From Planococcus donghaensis (GTDB taxonomy: Bacteria > Bacillota > Bacilli > Bacillales_A > Planococcaceae), in assembly GCF_001687665.2 (NCBI RefSeq), contig NZ_CP016543.2, positions 1,550,001 to 1,614,000 of the forward strand: DNA of 64,000 nucleotides. The letters run 5' to 3'. Every line of letters starts with the position of its first letter. Within the stretch, counting starts at the first letter, position 1. The position numbers were made by a program, and so were the translations under genes. Shown here in pieces: positions 43,139 through 50,422 of this stretch. The notes beneath the pieces are model-generated. The model was not told the DNA's origin and did no database searches. It saw only the letters and a list, made by a program, of their open reading frames with translations.

Positions 43139-43177
43139 CGAAAGAGAGAAAGCGACCAGTAGCTTTTTCTCTTTTTT
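43139..43177 (+). terminator. Cassette-type terminator
   Basis: Stem AAAGAGAGAAAGC/GCTTTTTCTCTTTT with T-run, preceded by TACATATCTTGAATTTACG and followed by TATGTCTGGGAA. It is the last 3' module of the main array. Confidence 0.85.
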
Positions 43178-43312
43178 ATGTCTGGGAATGTAAACTTTCA
43201 CCATTAGGGTTCTCCATAAAATAGGTGTTTATTAGCAGTAACAAGCTCAGCATAAAATTCAAGTTTTCTATGTTCAATTTCAGTAAATTTATTCTTCTTT
43301 TCATAAAATGAA

Positions 43313-44113
43313 TCAGGTAATTGATATCTTAGCGAGATAAATTTCATCATAGGCGGTTTGTTGGATCATCAACGCTTTACGGCGAATGCCTTCAGATTCA
43401 TAGCCATGCTTATGTAAAAAAGTGAGAGCCGTCGAATTTGTTTCTAGTACACTAACTTCAAGGCGATGTATGCCTTTTTCTGCTGACCATGCTTCTGCTT
43501 TTTGGAGAAGTAAAGATCCGATTCCGTTTCGCTGTGAATCCTTTTGAATGCCTATTCGCAAGCCAGCACGATGGCTGGCTCGATGAGCTTTATATCCTTC
43601 AATCATTAAGTAACCGACGTGCTGTCCATTTAAAATAGCCAAAAGAATGAGCGAATGTCCATTTTGATTCCATTCAATGATTTGTTTTCTTGTTTTTTGT
43701 GTAGACAAGAATCGTTCGCCATGTCCGTATAGGAAGAAATCTGATTCGCCTTCAATTTTTTTCTGCAAGTCTGAAAGGGAACTTGCATCACCATGTGCTG
43801 CAGGACGAATTAATAAGATGTTTTCATTAGCTTTAACAATGTCTTTATCGTTCGCCGCTTCTATTCGAACGAAAATAACGTAGCGTTTAGGTTCTACATG
43901 AGTAACGGCGTATCCTGCAGCTGTCCAAGCTAGGTAATGCTTGGCTGGTGCTTTGGTTTTTTTCCACCAACTGTAACTCAAATAAGCAGCATTCGGAAGG
44001 CTTTGACCCATGATTTTTTCGATTTCTGTAAATTGCAAAGTAATGGTTGGATTTTTCGTTGCCGAGAAATAATTTGCTAAAGGGATATATTTCTTTTCAA
44101 TTTTTATGTTCAT
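43313..44113 (-). CDS. GNAT acetyltransferase with possibly frameshifted C-terminus
   Basis: 266 residues. The C-terminal GNAT domain (about 105-265) is clear: VGYLMIEGYKAHRASHRAGL, then the acetyl-CoA loop GIQKDSQRNGIGSLLLQKAE and LEVSVLETNSTALTFLHKHG. The N-terminal 100 residues are a separate small domain. The frame ends YLAKISIT, but the next frame continues RYQLPDSFYEKKNKFTEI to a stop at 43204-43206 and looks like a true extension of about 40 residues. A short indel near 43325 may have truncated it. The ATG has AGGAGGACC upstream. Confidence 0.82.
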   Translation of the reverse strand: MNIKIEKKYIPLANYFSATKNPTITLQFTEIEKIMGQSLPNAAYLSYSWWKKTKAPAKHYLAWTAAGYAVTHVEPKRYVIFVRIEAANDKDIVKANENILLIRPAAHGDASSLSDLQKKIEGESDFFLYGHGERFLSTQKTRKQIIEWNQNGHSLILLAILNGQHVGYLMIEGYKAHRASHRAGLRIGIQKDSQRNGIGSLLLQKAEAWSAEKGIHRLEVSVLETNSTALTFLHKHGYESEGIRRKALMIQQTAYDEIYLAKISIT

Positions 44114-44160
44114 GCGGATAGGTCCTCCTTACCGGTACTCCGGAATTCTTAGTAAAAGTG

Positions 44161-44200
44161 AAACAGCACAAGCAACTTGAAACTTGTGCTCGTGCTGTTT
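44161..44200 (-). terminator. Terminator of the cupredoxin gene
   Basis: 13-bp stem AAACAGCACGAGC with complement (one mismatch), around 14 bases; on the minus strand it is followed by TTTCACTTTTACT. Confidence 0.7.
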
Positions 44201-44228
44201 AGATAAAATAGGGAAACGCCCATCTAGA

Positions 44229-44732
44229 TTATTTAAATGCGACATTGTGTTGAACTTGATCTTGGTTCGTCCAAACAATAGTAGTTCCTGGAGAAACGGT
44301 AATGGTTTCTTCACCAAATGCATAATCAGCGATATCAATTTCTATTTTATCCATGGCCTCTGTACCTTCTTCTACTAGTACCGTCATTTGCATATCAGGA
44401 TGTGGCTCACAGAAAATCGAAAACTCACCAGTTTCGTTAAAGACAAAACTTGTTGCTTCTCCTTGGGATAAGAGATTTGATGCAGTTCCACTCATTGCTT
44501 CTTGCGTGTTTTCTGCCGCTGGTTCTTCTGCCGTTTCTTCTGCAGGTTCTTCAGTCGTAGCTTCTTCTTCGGTCGTTGTTTCTTCTTCAGTTGTCGTTTC
44601 TTCTACAGTGTTTTCTTGTTCTTCAGCCATTGGTTCTGTTGTATCCTCAGCTACGGGTTGTTCTTGTCCACAAGCTGCTAGTGATAAGACACCAGCGGCA
44701 AGGATAAAGCTAAATTTTTTATTAATCATCAT
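44229..44732 (-). CDS. Cupredoxin lipoprotein with permuted domain order
   Basis: About 167 residues: lipoprotein signal with lipobox LSLAACG, a Glu/Thr-rich low-complexity linker (about 23-80), then a blue-copper-like region. Unusually, the segment normally C-terminal (FNETGEFSIFCEPHPDMQMT, with ligands Cys, His, Met) comes first. The segment normally N-terminal (DYAFGEETITVSPGTTIVWT, then NQDQVQHNV with the first His ligand) comes last and ends the protein. All four type 1 copper ligands are thus present in permuted order. ATG 44732 has GAGGAGG upstream and is preferred over 44771. Confidence 0.82.
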   Translation of the reverse strand: MMINKKFSFILAAGVLSLAACGQEQPVAEDTTEPMAEEQENTVEETTTEEETTTEEEATTEEPAEETAEEPAAENTQEAMSGTASNLLSQGEATSFVFNETGEFSIFCEPHPDMQMTVLVEEGTEAMDKIEIDIADYAFGEETITVSPGTTIVWTNQDQVQHNVAFK

Positions 44733-44962
44733 ATTTCCTCCTCGATTTTTATTCTTGCTAACAGAACGCAAGAAGGGGCGGAATAGATTGCTTTTTTAGA
44801 AATTAGCAAAAAGTTTCTTGTTTCTTCTATAAGAAGAGCGAATTAATATACCTTTCAATGTTTTGTTTGTTTAATATAAGCTCTTAAAAAAGTAGATATA
44901 AAAGAATGAAAATAAAAACAAATAATTTTTTTTGAAAAAGTGATCTAAAAGAAAACCCTTTG

Positions 44963-44980
44963 CGTTATGCCTGTATAACG
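44963..44980. promoter_or_regulatory. 18-bp inverted repeat before the surface protein
   Basis: CGTTAT-GCCTGT-ATAACG, perfect 6-bp arms, 33 bases before ATG 45014 and followed by an A-rich tract. It is a possible operator or 5'-UTR element. Confidence 0.4.
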
Positions 44981-45013
44981 AAAAAAAAAAAGAAAAAAAG
45001 GGAGCGATTTTAG

Positions 45014-46375
45014 ATGAAATTAAACAAAGTACTTTTAGCCTTACCACTTAGCCTAGCATTACTGGTACCAACGGCGGCACTTGCCGACAGCCACGGAGGC
45101 CATTCTACAGCGAGTGAAGCATCTATGGAAATGGCAACCGCAACACCTGCAGGGGAATTGCGCATTGCACTGGATACAACTTTAACGGAGCATGCGTTCC
45201 TTGCAATCGAAGCAATGCGTAAAGGCGTCGACGGCGCAGAAGATTTTGACCAAGCAGCGGGCGCGTTACTTGCGAACGCCGATGACTTATCTGCCGCAGT
45301 TGGGTCCGTTTACGGCGACGAAGGCGCAGCGCAATTTGACGAAGTATGGAAATCACACATTGGCTATTTCGTCGATTACGTAACAGCTACCGCTGAAGAC
45401 AACCAAGAAGGCAAAGACCAAGCGTTAGCGGAACTGGAAAAATACAAAGTCGAACAATCGAAATTCTTTGATTCGGCAACAGGCGGCTTACTGCCAGCGG
45501 CAGCGGTTCAAGAAGGATTGGACATGCACGTCGATCAGTTGATCAACGCGTTTGACGCATACGTAGCCGGCGATTTTGAAACAGCATACTCATTAGAGCG
45601 TGAAGCAATTCACCACATGAGCATGTTCGCAGAAAGCTTGTCCATTGCGATCACAACACAGTTCCCAGACAAGTTCGACAACACAAGTGCCGATACACCA
45701 GCGATTGACTTGCGTGCAACGTTAAACCAAACGTTCACTGAACACGCTGGACTTGCCGTGATGGCCATGCAAGACGGTGCCGATGGCGCGGAAAGCTTTG
45801 ACCAAGCAGCGGGCGCGTTACTAGCGAACGCCGATGACTTGTCAGCGGCAGTTGGATCCGTTTACGGCGAAGAAGCCGGTGCACAGTTTGAAGAAACATG
45901 GAAGTCACACATTGGCTACTTTGTGGATTACGTAACAGCAACCGGTGAAGGCAACGAAGAAGGGCAAGAACAAGCCCGTGCCGAGCTGGATCAGTATATC
46001 CTAGACCAAGCGGCATTCTTAGACGCAGCAACTGAAGGACGCGTACCAGCGGATGCACTTGAAGAAGGCTTAACTGCCCATGTTGGGCAACTACTAGGCG
46101 CATTTGATTCGTACGTAGCCGGCGATTTTGACGCAGCATACAGCTCGATTCGCGAAGCGTATGCACATATGCAAATGCCAGCAGCCGGCTTGTCTGCGGC
46201 CATCGTCGATCAATTCCCAGATCAATTTAGCGCAACTGAAATGCCATCTGAAATGCCAAAAACAGGCATGGGCGGCATGGCCGATCAAAACTCATTCCCA
46301 ATCTTGTGGGTGCTGGTAGGCTTGATGTTAGCTACATTGACAACGGTAGTAGCAGTACGTACACGTAAACAATAA
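45014..46375 (+). CDS. Sortase-anchored surface protein with two tandem domains
   Basis: 453 residues. Signal peptide (1-24, ending ALADS); two homologous helical domains of about 180 residues (about 43-215 and 230-400), each with LTEHA/FTEHA, FDQAAGALLANADDLSAAVG, WKSHIGYFVDYVTAT and a C-terminal HH or H-rich helix. It ends with a sorting signal MPKTGMGG, a hydrophobic helix and RTRKQ. Homologues are, from memory, often mislabelled copper amine oxidase; no oxidase motif is visible. Conserved His suggest metal binding. Codon use is markedly GC-richer than neighbours, consistent with high expression. It has a GGGAG site and a terminator. Confidence 0.78.
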   Translation: MKLNKVLLALPLSLALLVPTAALADSHGGHSTASEASMEMATATPAGELRIALDTTLTEHAFLAIEAMRKGVDGAEDFDQAAGALLANADDLSAAVGSVYGDEGAAQFDEVWKSHIGYFVDYVTATAEDNQEGKDQALAELEKYKVEQSKFFDSATGGLLPAAAVQEGLDMHVDQLINAFDAYVAGDFETAYSLEREAIHHMSMFAESLSIAITTQFPDKFDNTSADTPAIDLRATLNQTFTEHAGLAVMAMQDGADGAESFDQAAGALLANADDLSAAVGSVYGEEAGAQFEETWKSHIGYFVDYVTATGEGNEEGQEQARAELDQYILDQAAFLDAATEGRVPADALEEGLTAHVGQLLGAFDSYVAGDFDAAYSSIREAYAHMQMPAAGLSAAIVDQFPDQFSATEMPSEMPKTGMGGMADQNSFPILWVLVGLMLATLTTVVAVRTRKQ

Positions 46376-46392
46376 TTATCTGTTTAAGATAG

Positions 46393-46418
46393 AAGCTAGC
46401 CTGAGGGCTAGCTTTTTT
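46393..46418 (+). terminator. Terminator of the surface-protein gene
   Basis: Perfect stem AAGCTAGCC/GGCTAGCTT, loop TGAG, followed by T-run. Confidence 0.92.
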
Positions 46419-46528
46419 TATAGAACTATAATTGGCTTCCTAAAAGTCACTTACTACAATACCCATACCCCACTATCTAACTGTCTTACAACGGTCATAA
46501 AACGAAAGCACAAAGGAGGGATTCATTT

Positions 46529-46747
46529 ATGGAATGTGAATTTATATTGTCGTACATCAATGGATCTCATCTGATAAAAGAGGAATACGCTGAAATTCTT
46601 GAACAACACTTAGTCATATGTTCAACTTGCCAAGAATTATATGAAATAATGGGAGACCTTCCTTCGATAGAGGAAGATTTATTTTCTATTGAAATGAAAG
46701 CCAGAATTTTAGCCAAAGTCTTTGAGGAAGATCATCCCACATCGTAA
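46529..46747 (+). CDS. Small zinc-finger (anti-sigma HC2-like) protein
   Basis: 72 residues. CEFILSYINGSHL followed by LEQHLVICSTCQELYEIM gives the H-x3-C-x2-C zinc-binding pattern of anti-sigma-factor ZAS/HC2 domains. There is no membrane segment and no adjacent sigma factor gene, so it may be a stand-alone regulator. The ATG has AAAGGAGGG upstream. Confidence 0.72.
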   Translation: MECEFILSYINGSHLIKEEYAEILEQHLVICSTCQELYEIMGDLPSIEEDLFSIEMKARILAKVFEEDHPTS

Positions 46748-47106
46748 AAAACTCTTACATTTCAATCGTTATTAGAAGGAACGAGGGTTAAAAGTTTAAA
46801 TCTTTCTTTGTAAAGAGAGATAAATGGATGGGTAACCAGTGACTATTATCAGTAGCAATCTTTAAGGTAGATGAGTATAGTTAAAATAAGGAAGAATGTA
46901 AGGGAGTGTGAATGGGCTTTTGAATTAAGAAAAGCGCAGCTCACATTTCGATATAAACACTTTAAGCAAAGCCAAGAGAATGTTAAGTTGCGGATGATTT
47001 TAACTTTTGTGTTTAGAAATAATATTTTGGTGTGTAGGGAGTCTAGGCAAAGAAATAGCAGAGATAGAGAGCATAACCAATTTGTCACTTTAGGGAGAAA
47101 TGTTGA
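46748..47106. other. 360-bp spacer without supported gene
   Basis: Overlapping frames on both strands (46849-47110) have no ribosome site and an unnatural composition. No repeat or hairpin of note was seen. Confidence 0.4.
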
Positions 47107-47313
47107 ATGATGTTGAAGTACTACACAAAACGCTATGAGGTAATCATGCAGGGGACTTATCCGGCAAGTCGAAAAAAAATAATGTTAACCACCCTTGCGA
47201 AGGATATGGAGAAGGCTTACGCAATTCCGATGCAGAGAGATCCGGCGTGGGAACAGAATAATGAAGAGATATTCTCACTTTATACTCGAGTTGCTACTAG
47301 GAAAGACATGTAG
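47107..47313 (+). CDS. Hypothetical small protein
   Basis: 68 residues, helical. KDMEKAYAIPMQRDPAWEQN and EEIFSLYTRVATRKDM resemble small Bacillus proteins of unknown role that end with a similar ALY-x-x-IS-x-x-R-like helix. The start (ATG 47107 or 47110) has only a weak site (TAGGGAGAAA). It could alternatively start at ATG 47143. Confidence 0.42.
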   Translation: MMLKYYTKRYEVIMQGTYPASRKKIMLTTLAKDMEKAYAIPMQRDPAWEQNNEEIFSLYTRVATRKDM

Positions 47314-47662
47314 ATTATGTCACAGCTAATAATATTTCAGGTGTAGCAGGAAATATTATTATGAACATAGCAGGAGCTAGTTTCTTTCTATTCATATTTC
47401 AAACTTAATAAAAGAAAATAGAAAAAAAACGAAAAGCAGTTTAAAATACTGAAAATTCCTAACCTACTTTGATATCAGCCCTAATTATTCTACTTATCAT
47501 TGTTATTATTTCGTTCAATTTATCTGACTTAGTATTTAAATTCTAAAGAGAGTCCAAATAAATAAGAATGCTACTTATTATTAAGTAGGTCATATTAATT
47601 CGGTGGAATTTAGAAGCGGAGAAATTTATTAGAAAACAGATTCATGAAAATCGGAAATCGTC
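47314..47662. other. 350-bp spacer without supported gene
   Basis: AT-rich; no frame over 40 codons with a ribosome site and no repeat seen until the terminator at 47663. Confidence 0.4.
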
Positions 47663-47703
47663 AAAAAAGAGTGATTCGGCTGTATTCCGAATCACTCTTT
47701 TTT
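47663..47703 (-). terminator. Terminator of the MFS gene
   Basis: Perfect 17-bp stem AAAAAAGAGTGATTCGG with its complement around CTGTATT; works on both strands. Confidence 0.92.
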
Positions 47704-47714
47704 ATCGTTTAAAC

Positions 47715-48914
47715 TTATACTGTTCGCCATAGTAAGATTCTGCCTTTGTAAGCAATCAAGCTGACGATGCTCAATAAAATTCCAGACAAGATGAATACCT
47801 CGCGAATGCCAAATGCGTCTGCTAGAACACCCATCAAAAGGGAAGCAATGCCGAAGGTTCCGGTTCCAATTGCGCCGAGTGTGGTAAATACGGTTGGCAA
47901 TTGAGCTTTTGGAACACTTGTCTGAATTACCATCTGTTGTGGAATGTTCTTAATTTGGCTAGAAGCCCCAACCAAAAAAGAAAAAAACAGTGCTAGCGTC
48001 GGAAGGCTCGTCAATCCAAAGAAGATGGTGACCAAGCTGCTGGAGATTGCACCTAAAAATATAAATTGGCTGAGCTTTTGTTCAATCCAGTTTGAAAACC
48101 GTAGACAGAACAAGCTGCCAGCGATTAACCCTAAGAAAAAGGTGCCATTAATGAATCCCCACCATTTTTCATCTGCGAATAAAGCATCACTGACAAAGAC
48201 ATAGAGAATCGCGGCAATCCACACCGTCCCAGCAATTGTCTCCAGGACATCCATCCAGACAATTCGCTTGAGTACAGGCGAAGTAGAGACGGTTTTCCAG
48301 CCTTGGCTAATTTGCTTCCACTTTCCGTGGTTACTTGATGGTGTAAAGTCGACCGTATCTAAAAAGCTCAAGAGTAAACTTGAGACCAAAAATAAGGCGG
48401 CTGTTAACCAAACCAATTCATTCGCAGCGAGCCAAATCAATAACGAGCTTCCAACAAACCATATGGCGGTCTGAATCAGCTGGGTAACAGTTTCTGTAAT
48501 GCCATTCGCTTTCAGTAGCCAATCGCTTTTCACATAATTTGGAATGAGCGATTGAGTCACTGGGTTGGCGCAGCCATCCAGTAAGGCGACCAAGCTGATG
48601 ACCAAAAAAAGTCCGTAAAAATTAGCCATCGAAAGTTGAGGCAGAAAGAAAGCCAGTCCGGTTAGCAAGATTGTTTTACCCATCTGTGACCCTGCAAGCA
48701 GCCATTTTAGGTTGAAACGCTGCATCAATAAAGGAGTCAAGGAGTTCGAAATGAACATTGAACTGGTGATGGTAAAAGGCACAAAAGCAGCTGCCGTGGC
48801 TGATCCAGTCAATTCAAAGATGATGTAAATAATGCTGACAATATAAAGAACATCACCGATATTGGCAAGCGACTGTCCGGTCAGCAATAAGTTGAAATTC
48901 CGATTCATTTTCAT
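47715..48914 (-). CDS. MFS transporter (macrolide-efflux-like)
   Basis: 399 residues, 12 membrane helices: NFNLLLTGQSLANIGDVLY in helix 1, then LLMQRFNLKWLLAGSQMGKT (motif A region), typical of the MefA-like MFS_3 exporters. It starts at ATG 48914 with TTGGGGGAAC about 9 bases upstream. A hairpin 90 bases further upstream displays the exact complement of that ribosome site in its loop (see the entry at 49014), suggesting translational control. Confidence 0.85.
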   Translation of the reverse strand: MKMNRNFNLLLTGQSLANIGDVLYIVSIIYIIFELTGSATAAAFVPFTITSSMFISNSLTPLLMQRFNLKWLLAGSQMGKTILLTGLAFFLPQLSMANFYGLFLVISLVALLDGCANPVTQSLIPNYVKSDWLLKANGITETVTQLIQTAIWFVGSSLLIWLAANELVWLTAALFLVSSLLLSFLDTVDFTPSSNHGKWKQISQGWKTVSTSPVLKRIVWMDVLETIAGTVWIAAILYVFVSDALFADEKWWGFINGTFFLGLIAGSLFCLRFSNWIEQKLSQFIFLGAISSSLVTIFFGLTSLPTLALFFSFLVGASSQIKNIPQQMVIQTSVPKAQLPTVFTTLGAIGTGTFGIASLLMGVLADAFGIREVFILSGILLSIVSLIAYKGRILLWRTV

Positions 48915-49013
48915 TATTCAGTTCCCCCAAGAAGTCAATTCGTAAATGATTTCTACTCAGGGTTAGATCAAATTGGACTAATTGACATACTAGTTGTTCC
49001 TTTCCTTTTTATG

Positions 49014-49037
49014 GATAAATCTTGGGGGCGATTTATC
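49014..49037 (-). promoter_or_regulatory. Hairpin with anti-ribosome-site loop
   Basis: On the minus strand GATAAATC-GCCCCCAA-GATTTATC forms a perfect 8-bp stem. The loop CCCCCAA is complementary to TTGGGGG (48924-48930), the ribosome binding site of the MFS gene. A loop-single-strand pairing (pseudoknot) could block translation. Confidence 0.45.
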
Positions 49038-49151
49038 GAAAGTATTCATTATTTACATTATACTTTAAATAAGAGGAGAAATTTTACATTATTTTAAAGA
49101 AGAAAAAAACAATGAGTTACAAGTTTCAACATATAACTTAAGGATAAGCGG

Positions 49152-49685
49152 CTATAGGTTAGAATCATTATTTCTCAACAATCTCATAATCATTCTGATT
49201 TGACCACGATGGCTAATTTCCTCTTCCAAAACATGAAACCAAAGGTAGTAATTGTTGTGAGGAATGCCATTTCCCCATTTCTTTTCTTCTGCTAACCAAT
49301 TGTCTTGCTTTGATTTTAGCAATGTAAGTGTGACTTGTCGGACTTGATGCAATTCGTTTAAATAATAAGCAAGAGTATGTCCTTTGATATCCTCTCTTGC
49401 TTTGGCGCCGAGTTCCAATGCTGATTTCCACTTTATATATTCATCTGCTGTTAAATCTCTGTTTTCGCTTGAAACAATTTGATGAACAAACTCAATAGAT
49501 GCAATATGCAGTAAAAGAGAACCAATAGAATTCGAACTCTCATCATGCCGATAATCCAAATCGCTTTGACTTAAATTGGCTACATCAATCAATGTAACTT
49601 CTCTTATATGTTTTAACATAGTAACAAGTTCCCCGATTTTCTCAGAAAAAGAAACCGTTGGTATTATTCGATATTCCACTATCAA
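49152..49685 (-). CDS. DinB/DUF664-family protein
   Basis: 177 residues, four-helix bundle. Metal-binding His are suggested by LLLHIASIEFVHQIV and FHVLEEEISHRGQIRMIMR, as in DinB-like thiol-dependent enzymes and their relatives. It starts at TTG 49685 with GGAGGC upstream. Possible bacillithiol-S-transferase-type or detoxifying role by family; substrate unknown. Confidence 0.82.
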   Translation of the reverse strand: MIVEYRIIPTVSFSEKIGELVTMLKHIREVTLIDVANLSQSDLDYRHDESSNSIGSLLLHIASIEFVHQIVSSENRDLTADEYIKWKSALELGAKAREDIKGHTLAYYLNELHQVRQVTLTLLKSKQDNWLAEEKKWGNGIPHNNYYLWFHVLEEEISHRGQIRMIMRLLRNNDSNL

Positions 49686-49763
49686 TCAGCCTCCATTCAT
49701 CTTCTTATAAGACTACTAGGAATATCGAATATTTAAAGACTTATAATTCTGAAAAGAGAATGA

Positions 49764-49811
49764 TATAATTAAGGTAATAACTTAAAGGCGGCCAATTGGT
49801 GGCCTTTTTTC
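49764..49811 (+). promoter_or_regulatory. Promoter followed at once by a terminator hairpin
   Basis: An extended -10 TGATATAAT (49761-49769) is followed 14 bases later by AAAGGCGGCC-AATT-GGTGGCCTTTTTT (49783-49811), a good intrinsic terminator. The gene at 49881 lies behind it. The result is either a very short leader RNA or the end of an unrelated element. Confidence 0.45.
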
Positions 49812-49880
49812 TTTGTCTAAGTTTAAAATTCATATTCATAACCTACTTTTCGTTTTCTAACATTTGGCAGGAGGAAATTA

Positions 49881-50300
49881 ATGAAAGATATTGATTCCAA
49901 AATGATTGATCAATCTATACAACATCTCCTTTCTTATGCAATGTCTAGTAATGCTGTTATTCAGGAATATGACAAGTATATTTATTTATCAAACCGAAAA
50001 TTGTATGCCTTTTTATCGGAAAACATGACTATTGGCTGCATTGGTATCGAAATTTTTGAAACAAGCAACTGCATCATCAAACATCTAGCTGTTTTACCAA
50101 CTCAAAGAGAGATGAATGTAGCAACTAAAATGATTGATTTTATTACCGAAAAACATTCATTAACTCAAATTTCTGCTGAAACAGATGGAGAGGCAGTAGG
50201 ATTTTATGAAAAGTATGGATTTGAAATAACGAGTTTAGGTGAAAAATATCCAGGAGTTGAACGATTTCTGTGCATTTACAAAACGATTTCTAATTCATGA
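49881..50300 (+). CDS. GNAT-family acetyltransferase
   Basis: 139 residues. The core GNAT motif is IIKHLAVLPTQREMNVATKM (acetyl-CoA loop, with E-M in place of the usual G-x-G, so atypical), and the late segment is AVGFYEKYGFEITSLGEKYP. It resembles citrate-lyase-ligase-like N-terminal domains and small GNATs. The ATG has AGGAGG upstream. Acceptor unknown; the atypical loop may lower activity. Confidence 0.78.
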   Translation: MKDIDSKMIDQSIQHLLSYAMSSNAVIQEYDKYIYLSNRKLYAFLSENMTIGCIGIEIFETSNCIIKHLAVLPTQREMNVATKMIDFITEKHSLTQISAETDGEAVGFYEKYGFEITSLGEKYPGVERFLCIYKTISNS

Positions 50301-50422
50301 ATTCCATTAGCGAGAGTTGAAAGTTTCTTAATTAAAGCACTGCTTAATCTAGAAGAAGATATATCTAGAAGCAGTCGTATAATGATTATTGCTAGCATTC
50401 GAAGATGTTGGGAGGGGAAGAG

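Noticed and set aside
9540..43177. Prophage or integrative element
   Set aside because: No integrase, transposase, relaxase, phage structural gene or tRNA attachment site was found; only repeat modules suggest mobility.
44353..44799. 148-codon plus-strand frame over the cupredoxin gene
   Set aside because: Antisense of the GAA/ACA-rich linker, giving Ser/Val repeats; no ribosome site.
45123..46288. Several minus-strand and alternative-frame ORFs over the surface-protein gene
   Set aside because: Shadows of the GC-rich coding sequence; arginine- and leucine-rich, with no start signals.
46849..47110. Overlapping 79-codon frames on both strands
   Set aside because: No ribosome site, unnatural composition and mutual overlap.
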